DNA of 43,480 bases from Verrucomicrobiota bacterium (GTDB lineage: Bacteria > Verrucomicrobiota > Kiritimatiellia > JAKQHR01), in contig JAKQHR010000028.1 in assembly GCA_029557905.1 (NCBI GenBank), positions 1 through 43,480 on the forward strand. Reading direction: 5' to 3'. How positions within the stretch are numbered: the stretch's first letter is position 1; every line of letters starts with the position of its first letter. The translations under genes and the position numbers were made by a program. The notes beneath the pieces were generated by a model that was given only the letters and a program-made list of their open reading frames with translations, did no database searches and was not told the origin of the DNA. Shown piece by piece: positions 18,041-27,827 of the stretch.

Positions 18041-18910
18041 ATGAGAAGATACGGATTCATTCTGCTGGGCATGCTTGCAGCGGCGCAGGCCCCCGCCGAT
18101 CTGCTGGCCCGCTTCCGCACAGCGGCCGGGGACATCATCGTTCAGCTCTACGAATATGAAAAACCGGTCACTGTCGGCAATTTTGTCCGGCTGGTGGAGG
18201 CCGACGCGTACCGGAACACCTTTTTCCACCGCTGCGAGCCGGATTTCATTGTTCAGGGCGGAGGCTTTATTACCCAGAACCCCGCCAGCACCAATCTGTT
18301 CGAACTTTATGGATTTGTTCCCCATTTCGGCCCCATAACGAATGAATATGCTGTCGGAAGACAGTACAGCAATGTTTATGGAACAATCGCCATGGCTAAG
18401 CTGGACGGCAATCCTGATTCAGCCACATCGCAGTGGTTCTTCAATCTGGGCGACAATTCCAGCGGCCTCAACAGCAGCAACAATGGCGGCTACACGGTAT
18501 TCGGACGAGTAGTGTCAGGATTCAATGTACTTCAGGACTTCAACTCATTATCCATCTCCAACGGTATTGTTGATCTGACACAGTTCTATGGTCCCGGGGC
18601 ATCCGCCTTTCGCAATCTTCCGGTTATCTATTCCGGACATGTTCCTCCGCACTACAACGAACTCATTTATGTGAACATTCATATGATCCGGACGGAGAAT
18701 ATCGCGATCACAAATGGCCTGCAGATAATCTCGTGGACCGGTGCAACCGGACTGACCAACCATCTGGAGACCACCGGCGACATGCTGTCCGGAAACTGGA
18801 CCCGGCTGCTGACAACCAACGCAACCGGAGCCGCCGTCACAACGGTCATTACAAACCCTCCCGGCGGGTCCGCGTTCTACCGCATCTGTGTGGAGATTCC
18901 ATCCGAATGA
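18041..18910 (+). CDS. Secreted cyclophilin-type peptidyl-prolyl isomerase with C-terminal surface module
   Basis: A 289-residue protein with a signal peptide (M-R-R-Y then hydrophobic to A-Q-A-P-A). The cyclophilin domain covers about 20-200 with family motifs F-F-H-R-C-x-P-D-F-I-V-Q-G-G-G, S-Q-W-F-F-N-L-G-D-N and Y-T-V-F-G-R-V-V-S-G, so it should catalyse prolyl cis-trans isomerisation outside the cytoplasm. The last about 75 residues form an extra module (L-E-T-T-G-D-M-L-S-G-N-W-T-R ... F-Y-R-I) found also at the ends of the next gene and of the giant protein at 39406. The frame is open upstream of 18041, but only this ATG gives the signal peptide. Divergent from the membrane protein. Confidence 0.88.
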   Translation: MRRYGFILLGMLAAAQAPADLLARFRTAAGDIIVQLYEYEKPVTVGNFVRLVEADAYRNTFFHRCEPDFIVQGGGFITQNPASTNLFELYGFVPHFGPITNEYAVGRQYSNVYGTIAMAKLDGNPDSATSQWFFNLGDNSSGLNSSNNGGYTVFGRVVSGFNVLQDFNSLSISNGIVDLTQFYGPGASAFRNLPVIYSGHVPPHYNELIYVNIHMIRTENIAITNGLQIISWTGATGLTNHLETTGDMLSGNWTRLLTTNATGAAVTTVITNPPGGSAFYRICVEIPSE

Positions 18911-19644
18911 ATATCCTACTGGCCTTATTGCTGATTCTTATTCCGCTCGGTGCGGCGGCCGAGACGGTTTATCTGACCGACAACTCCTCTTCTTTCGATT
19001 TGGGGGTGTTTGATGTCAATATTCTGGCCGACGACATTCATCTTGAACACGCTTCGATCATCACAAACATCTCCACGCTGATGGCCATTGCCGGGGTTCA
19101 GGAGTGCGGACTGTGGGTTTTTGACAGCCTGAATGCCGCGCCGCTGCTTTATCATTCATTCACCAACATCACATCCCTGACCGATGCCGACATGCGGCTG
19201 TATTCATTCAGCATGAACCTGCCGGTCCCAAAGGATTTCTTCGTCGGGTTTTCGGCTCAGGGTGACGGCTGGAACGCCAATAATTCAGATATTATCAAGG
19301 GGGCAACAAACGTACTGCTCGGGGTTTCGAGCAACAGTCGCACTTATTATTACGGCGCCGTGGCGGGAGGACAACTCACCACGGAGTATCCCGTGGCCAA
19401 TCCGGCCTTCTTCACGATCCAGATCAAGGAAGCTCCGCTCCGCATCTCGGCAATCCATCCGGGAAATGAAGGCATTGAACTATCCGTCACCAACTTCTAT
19501 CCGGACTCCACCAACCGTCTGGAGCGCAGCACAGACGGCGGGAACTGGGAATCCGTCACAAATTTCATTGCAGGGCCAACCGGAGCCGGCTGGATTGACA
19601 CCAATGCAGCCGGACACACACTCTATCGTCTCCGCAGGGAGTAA
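18907..19644 (+). CDS. Secreted protein of unknown function, coupled to the cyclophilin
   Basis: A 245-residue protein whose ATG (18907-18909) overlaps the cyclophilin stop as ATGA, so it is translationally coupled. It has a clear signal peptide (M-N-I-L-L-A-L-L-L-I-L-I-P-L-G-A-A-A). The body (about 20-165) is an asparagine- and serine-rich beta-type domain that I do not recognise. The C-terminal about 75 residues repeat the module of its neighbour (L-E-R-S-T-D-G-G-N-W-E-S-V-T-N-F ... L-Y-R-L). The pairing suggests the cyclophilin may fold this or similar surface proteins, which is inference. Its stop is directly next to the stop of the convergent dehydrogenase gene. Confidence 0.82.
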   Translation: MNILLALLLILIPLGAAAETVYLTDNSSSFDLGVFDVNILADDIHLEHASIITNISTLMAIAGVQECGLWVFDSLNAAPLLYHSFTNITSLTDADMRLYSFSMNLPVPKDFFVGFSAQGDGWNANNSDIIKGATNVLLGVSSNSRTYYYGAVAGGQLTTEYPVANPAFFTIQIKEAPLRISAIHPGNEGIELSVTNFYPDSTNRLERSTDGGNWESVTNFIAGPTGAGWIDTNAAGHTLYRLRRE

Positions 19645-20949
19645 TCAGGCCCGGACAATTTTGGATGACGGCCGCCGGTATTTTCCGCGGGTGTCCACGA
19701 TCAGTTTGGCGTGCTTTTTGATGAGGGCATAGTCAAACGCCTTGTGCGCGGTGGCCAGCAGCACGCAGTCGAAGGAGGCGAGCGATTTCGCGGTTAGTTT
19801 GACGCTCTTCAAGTTGAAGTTGTGTTTGCGCATCGGCCTGAACTTCGGGATGTGCGGATCGGAATAGGCAATCTTCGCGCCCTTGGCTTTCAGCAGTTCC
19901 AGCAGCTCAACCGACGGCGATTCGCGGTCGTCATCCACATCGTTTTTGTAGGCGAGGCCCAGCACCAGCACTTTGCTCCCCTTGACTGACTTACCGCGCT
20001 CGTTGAGCGCATCAGCCACTTTGCCAATGACCCACTGCGGCATGCCGCTGTTGACTTCGCCGGCCAGTTCAATGAAGCGGGTGTTCACGCCGTACTCACG
20101 GGCCTTCCATGTCAGATAGAAGGGGTCAATCGGAATGCAGTGCCCGCCGAGGCCCGGCCCCGGCCGATAAGGGACAAAACCGAAGGGTTTGGTGGCGGCG
20201 GCATCTATGACTTCGAAAATGTCCACGCCCATCTTGTCCGCGACGATTTTCATTTCGTTCACGAGGCCGATGTTCACGGCGCGATGGATGTTTTCCAGCA
20301 GCTTGGTCATTTCCGCCACGCGCGTGGAGCTGACCGGCACCAGCCGGTCAATCACCTGCCCATAGAGGGCAAGACCCACCTCAAGGCAGGCCGGCGTGGT
20401 TCCTCCGACCACCTTGGGAATGGTGCGGGTCTGGAAATTGGGATTGCCGGGGTCTTCACGCTCGGGGGAAAACACCAGGAAAGCGTCTTTGCCGACAACA
20501 AGGCCCGCGGATTCGATGCGAGGTCTGAGTTCTTCATCTGTGGTTCCCGGGTAGGTCGTGCTCTCCAGCGACACGACCTGCCCCCGGCGCATGAATGGGG
20601 TCAGCGAGTCCTGCGTGTTCAGGACGTAGCTCAAATCCGGCTCGCGGTGCTCGTCCAGCGGCGTCGGCACGCAGATGATCAGCGCATCCGCCTTGCGGCT
20701 GAGCGAGAAATCGGTCGTGGCCTCAAATCCGTGCTTCCGCGCATTTTTGATCTTCGCGGCGGGGATATGCTCAATATAGCTTCCGCCCCGGTTGAGGGTG
20801 GCGACCTTTTTCGGGTCAATGTCCAGTCCCAGCACCCGGTAGCCGCTTTCGATGAAGCGAAGCATCAGGGGCAGCCCGACATAGCCCAGGCCCACGATTC
20901 CAATCAGCGCCGACCTGTCGTTCAGTTTTCCGATGAGTTTATTTTTCAT
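19645..20949 (-). CDS. Nucleotide-sugar dehydrogenase, probable UDP-N-acetylglucosamine 6-dehydrogenase
   Basis: A 434-residue UDP-glucose/UDP-mannose dehydrogenase family enzyme, WbpA/WecC-like. N-terminal Rossmann motif [12 protein letters not shown] (about 17-28), catalytic lysine in T-K-L-L-E-N (about 216), and the catalytic cysteine in [13 protein letters not shown] (C about 271). It oxidises a UDP-hexose to the uronic acid. With the DegT enzyme upstream it fits the route to UDP-diacetamido-uronic acids used in O-antigen or capsule; the exact substrate is inferred. It starts 13 bp after the aminotransferase stop and ends flush against the convergent gene. Confidence 0.9.
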   Translation of the reverse strand: MKNKLIGKLNDRSALIGIVGLGYVGLPLMLRFIESGYRVLGLDIDPKKVATLNRGGSYIEHIPAAKIKNARKHGFEATTDFSLSRKADALIICVPTPLDEHREPDLSYVLNTQDSLTPFMRRGQVVSLESTTYPGTTDEELRPRIESAGLVVGKDAFLVFSPEREDPGNPNFQTRTIPKVVGGTTPACLEVGLALYGQVIDRLVPVSSTRVAEMTKLLENIHRAVNIGLVNEMKIVADKMGVDIFEVIDAAATKPFGFVPYRPGPGLGGHCIPIDPFYLTWKAREYGVNTRFIELAGEVNSGMPQWVIGKVADALNERGKSVKGSKVLVLGLAYKNDVDDDRESPSVELLELLKAKGAKIAYSDPHIPKFRPMRKHNFNLKSVKLTAKSLASFDCVLLATAHKAFDYALIKKHAKLIVDTRGKYRRPSSKIVRA

Positions 20950-20962
20950 CCAGTCCGTCCGT

Positions 20963-22102
20963 TCATGCTCCGTAGAATTCCTTGATGCAGTTCACGACAC
21001 AGGCCTGCTGTTCATCCGTAAGTTCCGGATAAATGGGCAGCGCCAGGGTTTCATCCGCCGCTTTCTCGCTGAAGGGGAAGTCGCCTTTCTGGTGGCCGAG
21101 GCAGGCAAAGCAGTCCTGCAGATGCAGGGGCACGGGGTAGTAGATTTCGCACCCCACCCCCCTGCCGGTCAGATGCGCGCGCAGGGCGTCCCGGTCTTCA
21201 ACACGAATCACGTACTGGTTGAAGATGTGACGGTGATCTGATTTTTTCTTCGGATCGGCGTGCGGATGGGCGGGCAGCCGCACTTTGCCCGGAACCAGAC
21301 CCGCTTCACTGAAAAGCCGGTCGTATGTGCGGGCATTGGCCTGACGGCCTTCCGACCATGAATCCAGGTGAGGCAGCTTCACATTGATGACTCCCGCCTG
21401 AAGGGCATCCAGCCGGAAATTGCCGCCCACAAACTTATGATAATACTTCGGCTCCATGCCGTGGTTGCGAAGCATGCGAACCCGGTCGGCTTTCGCCTTG
21501 TCGCGCATGGTGACGATGCCGCCATCTCCCGCCCCGCCGAGATTCTTGGAAGGGAAGAAGGAGAAACAGCCGTAATCGCCGATGGAGCCCGCGCGGCGGC
21601 CCTTGTATTCCGCGCCGATGGCCTGGGCCGCGTCTTCGATGACAATCAGCCTGTGCTTCGCGGCAATGGCCATCAGCGGGTCCATGTCCGCCATCTGGCC
21701 GTAAAGATGAACCGGGATGACGGCTTTGGTGGCGGGAGTGACGGCTTCCGCGACCTGCTTCATGTCCATGTTGAATGTAACGGGATCGATATCCACAAAC
21801 ACCGGCGCGGCTCCCACGCGCGCAATCGCGCCCACGGTGGCGAAGAAGGTATAAGGCGTCGTGATCACTTCATCACCGGGCCCAATGTCTTCGGCCATGA
21901 GGGCAATGATCAGGGCATCGGATCCGGAGGAAACGCCTACAGCGTGGGGACACTGGCAATAGGCCGCGACCAGCTCTTCGCATTTCTGGACCTGCGGGCC
22001 GAGAATGAAATACTGCGACTCGAAAATCTCATCCACCACGGGGCGGATTTCATCTCTGATCGTCTTATACTGGGCTTTCAGATCTAGCAAGGGAACATTC
22101 AT
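20963..22102 (-). CDS. DegT/DnrJ/EryC1 sugar aminotransferase (WbpE-like)
   Basis: A 379-residue PLP-dependent sugar aminotransferase. It shows the substrate and cofactor motifs [15 protein letters not shown] and F-F-P-S-K-N-L-G-G with the PLP lysine at about 186. It closely resembles WbpE-type enzymes that aminate a 3-keto UDP-uronic acid. The start at 22100-22102 (GAGG 5 nt upstream, family start M-N-V-P-L-L-D-L) is preferred over an open frame 24 codons longer. It lies 68 bp after the glycosyltransferase stop and directly before the dehydrogenase. Confidence 0.92.
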   Translation of the reverse strand: MNVPLLDLKAQYKTIRDEIRPVVDEIFESQYFILGPQVQKCEELVAAYCQCPHAVGVSSGSDALIIALMAEDIGPGDEVITTPYTFFATVGAIARVGAAPVFVDIDPVTFNMDMKQVAEAVTPATKAVIPVHLYGQMADMDPLMAIAAKHRLIVIEDAAQAIGAEYKGRRAGSIGDYGCFSFFPSKNLGGAGDGGIVTMRDKAKADRVRMLRNHGMEPKYYHKFVGGNFRLDALQAGVINVKLPHLDSWSEGRQANARTYDRLFSEAGLVPGKVRLPAHPHADPKKKSDHRHIFNQYVIRVEDRDALRAHLTGRGVGCEIYYPVPLHLQDCFACLGHQKGDFPFSEKAADETLALPIYPELTDEQQACVVNCIKEFYGA

Positions 22103-22170
22103 CAGCGCCTCATTTCTTAACCGTTCGTTCAAGCCGCATATCATGCACACAAACGGTTCAAATGTCCATA

Positions 22171-23091
22171 TCACTCAATGAAATTCAAGACCTCGCCGAC
22201 CTCCAGCCGATTCAAGCTGCCGCCGGGGGCCTGAATATGAACGACCTCCCGGCCCCGTGCGCCCCAGAGCGCCGGATCAGTCGGGCCATAGAGGGCGATC
22301 ACCCGCATGCCCAGCGCGGCCGCAAGATGAGTGATCCCTGAATCATTGCCGAGATAGAGGGCCGCATGCGCAAGGGTTCCGGCCAGTTCCTCCAGGCCGC
22401 AGCCATCCAGCACCGGGAAATCCGGCGCATTGCGGCGAACGGCCTCCCCGCATTCCGCGTCGGCTTCGCCCAGGATGAAGAAACAGTCCTTCCCCCGCTC
22501 GCGCAGGGCGCGCGCCAGCTGAATGAAATTCCCGGGCGCCCAGTTCTTGCGAGGGCTGCCGCTTCCCGGATGGATCGCCGTCACGGCCGTTTCCAGGCCG
22601 TGCCGCCGGAGCCATTCGCATCCGGCAGCCTTAAGTTCCCGAAGGACATCAAGCCGCGGAACTTCGTGCTCGCTGTAAATCGCCAGTTCCTCGAGCGGCT
22701 TCAGCATGCATTCGCACGCATGGAATTTCTGCACCAGCGGCGTGCCGCTGATCACCTGCCGCGCGCCGGCATACAGAAAATTGTTCCGCACCACTTCATC
22801 GGGATCATGAAGCCAGGAAACAATGAGATCAAACGACCGCACGAAGTTCACCTGTTCAGGATCAAACGATGCCATGGGGGCGAAAAATCGCGCCATGCCG
22901 GCCTCGTCGAGCGACCGCACGGTATTCACCAGACCTCCGCCAAGCGCAAGGCGCGCCACATGGGGATAGCCCAGCAGTTCGATGAAGGCCTCCGGCCAGC
23001 GCCTGCGCAGCGCCTGAAGCGCGGGCAGCGTCACAATGAAATCGCCGATGGCGCCGCCCCTCAAAATCAGAATGCGCGGATTTTTATGCAT
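22171..23091 (-). CDS. Glycosyltransferase family 9 (heptosyltransferase-like)
   Basis: A 306-residue GT9 family protein, like ADP-heptose:LPS heptosyltransferases. The N-terminus has [19 protein letters not shown], and the C-terminal domain has [13 protein letters not shown] and [15 protein letters not shown] with the G-P-T-D-P motif near the end. It would add a sugar to LPS core or a related glycolipid at the inner membrane. The ATG at 23091 is followed upstream by 381 bp of non-coding T-tract DNA, where its promoter must lie. Confidence 0.88.
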   Translation of the reverse strand: MHKNPRILILRGGAIGDFIVTLPALQALRRRWPEAFIELLGYPHVARLALGGGLVNTVRSLDEAGMARFFAPMASFDPEQVNFVRSFDLIVSWLHDPDEVVRNNFLYAGARQVISGTPLVQKFHACECMLKPLEELAIYSEHEVPRLDVLRELKAAGCEWLRRHGLETAVTAIHPGSGSPRKNWAPGNFIQLARALRERGKDCFFILGEADAECGEAVRRNAPDFPVLDGCGLEELAGTLAHAALYLGNDSGITHLAAALGMRVIALYGPTDPALWGARGREVVHIQAPGGSLNRLEVGEVLNFIE

Positions 23092-23472
23092 CAGCCTTCA
23101 AAACATGAAAATCAGCGAAAAATCAAGCGTTTTGGGGCGTTTTTGAGCTTTTTTTGCCGATTTTAGGCACTTTTCGGCCCTTTTTTGCGTTTTTTCGGCC
23201 CTTTTTCGGCTGTCTTTGCCGCGCCAAAAGCGAGCCGCGATCAGGTCCGGTGCGGCTGGCCGCAACCGAAAACGGAACCGCCAAGGGACGCGCATGAACA
23301 CAAATGATGAAACTGAAACTTCTTTGCGGAAACCTGTTAAATAGTACTATTTTAGTACTATTTCGCATTTTTCACGTTTTTTGGGCGTTTTTTAACGATT
23401 TTTGGCGATTTTTGGCGACTTGGGGCCGTTTTTCGGGCTTTTTCAGCTCTTTTTCGGCATTTTCAGCCCGAC
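23092..23472. other. Non-coding interval with two blocks of helically phased T-tracts
   Basis: The longest gene-free stretch in the window. Block 1 has T-runs of 4-7 centred near 23131.5, 23142, 23152, 23162.5, 23172.5, 23183.5, 23192.5 and 23204. Block 2 (running to 23482, just into DUF190) has runs near 23351.5, 23362, 23370, 23379.5, 23390.5, 23401, 23411, 23431, 23441, 23452 and 23461.5. Most steps are 9.5-11 bp, so the runs face the same side of the helix and the DNA should be strongly bent. A G/C-rich 130-bp spacer and a small palindromic repeat lie between the blocks. The reading frames across it are low-complexity and are not called. Confidence 0.75.
23342..23363. repeat. Tandem palindromic repeat AGTACTATTT
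   Basis: Two copies of AGTACTATTT, 11 bp apart (23343-23353 and 23354-23363), with ATAGTACTAT (23341-23350) a perfect palindrome. It sits at the inner edge of the second T-tract block and could be a protein-binding site or carry -10-like TACTAT elements for either strand. Confidence 0.5.
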
Positions 23473-23823
23473 CTATTTTTTTGCGTGCAGGTATTTTATG
23501 ATCTGGACGCGTTCAACGGTGACCAGTCCGCCGGAGTTGGCGGTTTCAATCAGGTCGTGCAGTTTGGGCAGGAAGGCATTGATCTTCGCCTCTTCATCGG
23601 TGATTTCGATGATGACCGGCATGTCGCCGGAGAGGTCCAGAATCTTGGCAGTTTTGATGCGGCTGCCCGGGCCATAGGCCAGCATGCCGCGCCACGCCGT
23701 GGCCCCGGCCAGGCCCCCTTCCCGGGCCGCTTTGACGATGGCCTCATACAGCGGCACATGCGCGACCTTGTCTGATTCGCCGATAAAAATCCGGAGGAGT
23801 TTCGCTTCGCCTTTGAGTTCCAT
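23473..23823 (-). CDS. DUF190 family protein
   Basis: A 116-residue member of the DUF190 family (small ferredoxin-like/PII-like fold), recognised by the L-R-I-F-I-G-E-S-D start, the Y-E-A-I-V-K-A-A-R-E-G-G-L-A-G-A-T-A-W-R-G segment, and M-P-V-I-I-E-I-T-D. These genes often sit beside crcB fluoride channels; a direct role is not established. The ATG at 23821-23823 (AGGTG just upstream) was preferred to a GTG two codons earlier. It follows crcB by 6 bp. Confidence 0.88.
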   Translation of the reverse strand: MELKGEAKLLRIFIGESDKVAHVPLYEAIVKAAREGGLAGATAWRGMLAYGPGSRIKTAKILDLSGDMPVIIEITDEEAKINAFLPKLHDLIETANSGGLVTVERVQIIKYLHAKK

Positions 23824-23829
23824 AAACAC

Positions 23830-24219
23830 CTACGCTTTCAGCATGAGCTTTGTGATGATCAGGCCTGTTCCAAAAAGGAGCCCGCATCCCGCGATGGTTG
23901 CCGAAAAATACGCCGCGGCATAGAAATACTGGGCATCCTGGAGGAAGCGGAACATTTCATACGTGAAGGTGGACATTGTGGTGAATCCGCCGCAGATTCC
24001 CGTCGCCAGAAAAAGCCGCGCTGCCGGCGAGAGGCTTTCGGTGTCCACCGCAATGGCCGTGACCATTCCCAGCAGCAGGCATCCCAGGAAGTTGGCCCAG
24101 AGCGTGCCGTGCGGGAAGGTGATTGAGAACCGCTGCCCGGTCAGGCTCAGCAGATAACGGAGCACCGCGCCGATGAAGCCGCCGAACCCGACCGCCAGAA
24201 TGGGAACCATGCCCCTCAT
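23830..24219 (-). CDS. crcB: Fluoride channel CrcB/Fluc
   Basis: A 129-residue four-helix membrane protein that exports fluoride as a dual-topology dimer. Family motifs are G-G-F-I-G-A-V-L-R-Y near the N-terminus, F-P-x-G-T-L-W-A-N-F-L-G-C and G-I-C-G-G-F-T-T-M-S-T-F-T-Y-E in helix 3. The open frame extends upstream into ahcY, but the ATG at 24217-24219 gives the normal length and starts 7 bp after the ahcY stop. No fluoride riboswitch is present upstream, so the gene is probably driven from the ahcY transcript. Confidence 0.93.
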   Translation of the reverse strand: MRGMVPILAVGFGGFIGAVLRYLLSLTGQRFSITFPHGTLWANFLGCLLLGMVTAIAVDTESLSPAARLFLATGICGGFTTMSTFTYEMFRFLQDAQYFYAAAYFSATIAGCGLLFGTGLIITKLMLKA

Positions 24220-24226
24220 CGTAATT

Positions 24227-25636
<1,410 letters not shown>

Positions 25637-25698
25637 GTTCATTCTCCACACGTATCGGTTGCAACAGGGTTATCAATCTACAGGGCCTGACTGGATAT

Positions 25699-26835
25699 TC
25701 AAGCCCAGTCTTTGCGATTGCGAAAGAGCTTTTCATCCTCCTGACCGGGCGCGATCGAGTGCCGCGCGATGTTCAAGAGGATTCCAGTCATGGAAAGCGA
25801 AACCAGGAGACTTGATCCGCCAAAGCTGATGAAGGGGAGCGGAAGACCCTTGGTGGGCAGACTTCCGGTGACCACGCCGATATTCAGCAGCGCCTGGGCC
25901 GTAATCATCATCGTGATGCCAAAGGCCGTCAGCTTCCCGAAACTCTCCGGAGCGCAGACGCTGATCCTGAGCCCGCCAATGAAGATCATGATGAACAGCA
26001 CCAGCACCATAAGCGACACGGCGAGGCCCAGCTCTTCTCCAATAATGGCAAAGATGAAATCAGTGTGGGCTTCCGGGAGATAGAATCGTTTCTGCACACT
26101 CTGCCCCAGACCGGCGCCGGTCGCTCCGCCCATCACGAAGGCATATCTCGCATTGAGCAGCTGCCAGGCTTCGGAAGCCTCATACTTCTCCGGATTCAGA
26201 AATGCGATGATGCGGCGCCAGCGCTCGGCATTGTGCATCACGGCGAAGAAGAAGGCGGTCAGCCCGAGAGAACCCGCGATCAGCAGATAGCTCAGCCGCA
26301 CCCCCACCACAAACATCATGGAGGCGCCCACCAGCGCAATCAGCATGGTGGTGCCGAAGTCCGGCTCCAGAAAGACCAGCAGAAGCATCGCGCCAAGGAA
26401 AACCGAAGGGATCAGCATCCCGCGGACGAATTCGCGCGCGCGCCGCTGGATTCGCGACATCCACCAGGCCATCAGCAGAATCATGGATATCTTCGCAAAT
26501 TCCGACGGCTGCAGGCTCAGGGGCCCCAGGCGCAGCCACCGGCTGCTGCCCTTCACCGTGGTGCCAATGCCGGGAATCAGCGTCAGCGCCAGCAGCGCCA
26601 TTGTCACCAGCGCAAGCGGCACGGCCAGCCGGCGCCAGATGCGGTAGTTGATCTGCGAGAGCAGCGCTCCTGCGCACAGAGAAAGGATCAGCCAGACCAG
26701 CTGTCTCCGGAAGAAATACTGCGGGTCCTGATACTGTTCCTGGCCCGCCATCGCGCTGGCGCTGTACAGCATAATAATGCCCAGCGTCAGCAGAATCAGC
26801 ACCGCGCCGGTAACCAGACTGGCAGTGTTCCGCAT
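25699..26835 (-). CDS. ftsW: Septal peptidoglycan polymerase FtsW
   Basis: A 378-residue SEDS-family membrane glycosyltransferase that polymerises peptidoglycan at the division septum with FtsI. About ten membrane helices are visible, with the family motifs K-G-S-S-R-W-L-R-L-G...Q-P-S-E-F-A-K, H-T-D-F-I-F-A-I-I-G-E-E-L-G and the C-terminal G-L-P-L-P-F-I-S-F-G-G-S-S-L. FtsW rather than RodA is inferred from its place in the dcw cluster. It begins 11 bp after the LysM gene. murG, murC and ftsQAZ, which often follow, are replaced by ahcY. Confidence 0.95.
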   Translation of the reverse strand: MRNTASLVTGAVLILLTLGIIMLYSASAMAGQEQYQDPQYFFRRQLVWLILSLCAGALLSQINYRIWRRLAVPLALVTMALLALTLIPGIGTTVKGSSRWLRLGPLSLQPSEFAKISMILLMAWWMSRIQRRAREFVRGMLIPSVFLGAMLLLVFLEPDFGTTMLIALVGASMMFVVGVRLSYLLIAGSLGLTAFFFAVMHNAERWRRIIAFLNPEKYEASEAWQLLNARYAFVMGGATGAGLGQSVQKRFYLPEAHTDFIFAIIGEELGLAVSLMVLVLFIMIFIGGLRISVCAPESFGKLTAFGITMMITAQALLNIGVVTGSLPTKGLPLPFISFGGSSLLVSLSMTGILLNIARHSIAPGQEDEKLFRNRKDWA

Positions 26836-26846
26836 CTACGCGCTGT

Positions 26847-27827
26847 TCAGGGAGCCATTGCCGACGAACTGAACGGGATCACCAGCTTCTGCCCCGCGGA
26901 CAGCACGGCATCCTCAGACAGTCCGTTGGCCGCGGCCAGATCTTTTTTCAGCACAGCGAACAAACGGGCCACGCTCTCCAGCGTGTCGCCGGTGGCCACG
27001 GTGTGGGTGAACAGATCTCCCGCGGGTGCAGCGGAGGAAGCCACCGGTTCGGAAACCTTCACCGGGGCGGGAGCCGGAATTTCCTCTTCAACCGGAATTT
27101 CCGGCTGCGGCTCGGGAACTTCCTCGATCGGAGCAACCGTCACGGGAGCCGGCTTGGGGGCCGCGGAAGATGCGGTTCCGCCCTTGGGAATGACCAGTTT
27201 CTGGCCAATGCGAATGCTGTTCGGATTGGATATCTGGTTGGCGGCGGCCAGGTCCGCAGTCTTCACCCCAAAACGCGCGGCGATTTTGGAAAGGCTGTCG
27301 CCGGCGGCGACCACATAGGTGTCTCCCGAAAGCGTTCCCGCAGCGGGTTTGGGCGCGGGTTTTGCGGCGGCTTTTTCAGAACGGGCATAGGCGGGCAGCA
27401 GAAGTTTCTGACCGGCCCGGATATCATTCATGTTCTTCAAATTGTTCAGTTCGGCGATTTCGCGCGCGGACACGCCGTGGCGGACAGCAATCTTCGAAAG
27501 CATGTCCCCCTTCTTGACCACATAGACGTTCGCATCGTCATCCGCGGGCGCCGCGGCGCGCGGCGCCGCCACGGGGGCCGGAAATACCGGCTGAGGAGCC
27601 TTGATGACCACCCGGTCGTCGGGCATGTCACGCGGAGGCATGACGGGCGCCGGCGGGGGTTCCACTCTCGCCGCCGGGGGCGTTCCGCACCCCTGCATGA
27701 AAAACACGGAGCCAATGGCTATCACGTGCACTATTGTTATCACAGCAATCAACAAAGGCGTTTTCACAACTTTTCTCCTCTCTGTATGCGATTCCATCAT
27801 TAAATTCCAAGTGACGCTATTTCTCAT
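26847..27827 (-). CDS. Three-LysM cell-wall-binding protein in the division cluster
   Basis: A 326-residue envelope protein. A membrane helix (about 24-44) ends in F-F-M-Q-G-C-G, which may be a lipobox, followed by a proline-rich linker. Three LysM domains follow at about 100-145, 170-213 and 268-315 (Y-V-V-K-K-G-D-M-L-S-K-I-A, Y-V-V-A-A-G-D-S-L-S-K-I-A, H-T-V-A-T-G-D-T-L-E-S-V-A), separated by alanine/proline/glutamate linkers. LysM binds peptidoglycan. No catalytic domain is present, so it may anchor or guide the division machinery. The ATG overlaps the murD stop by 11 bp and has GGAG 7 nt upstream. Confidence 0.88.
   Translation of the reverse strand: MRNSVTWNLMMESHTERRKVVKTPLLIAVITIVHVIAIGSVFFMQGCGTPPAARVEPPPAPVMPPRDMPDDRVVIKAPQPVFPAPVAAPRAAAPADDDANVYVVKKGDMLSKIAVRHGVSAREIAELNNLKNMNDIRAGQKLLLPAYARSEKAAAKPAPKPAAGTLSGDTYVVAAGDSLSKIAARFGVKTADLAAANQISNPNSIRIGQKLVIPKGGTASSAAPKPAPVTVAPIEEVPEPQPEIPVEEEIPAPAPVKVSEPVASSAAPAGDLFTHTVATGDTLESVARLFAVLKKDLAAANGLSEDAVLSAGQKLVIPFSSSAMAP

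Noticed and set aside
23098-23368. Short lysine/arginine-rich frames on the minus strand across the first T-tract block
   Set aside because: The K/R pattern is simply the A-tracts read as codons; the period is about 10.5 bp rather than a multiple of 3, and no ribosome binding site is present.
25637-25698. SAH riboswitch before ahcY or fluoride riboswitch before crcB
   Set aside because: The ahcY leader is too short and lacks the conserved core; crcB starts 7 bp after ahcY with no room for an aptamer.
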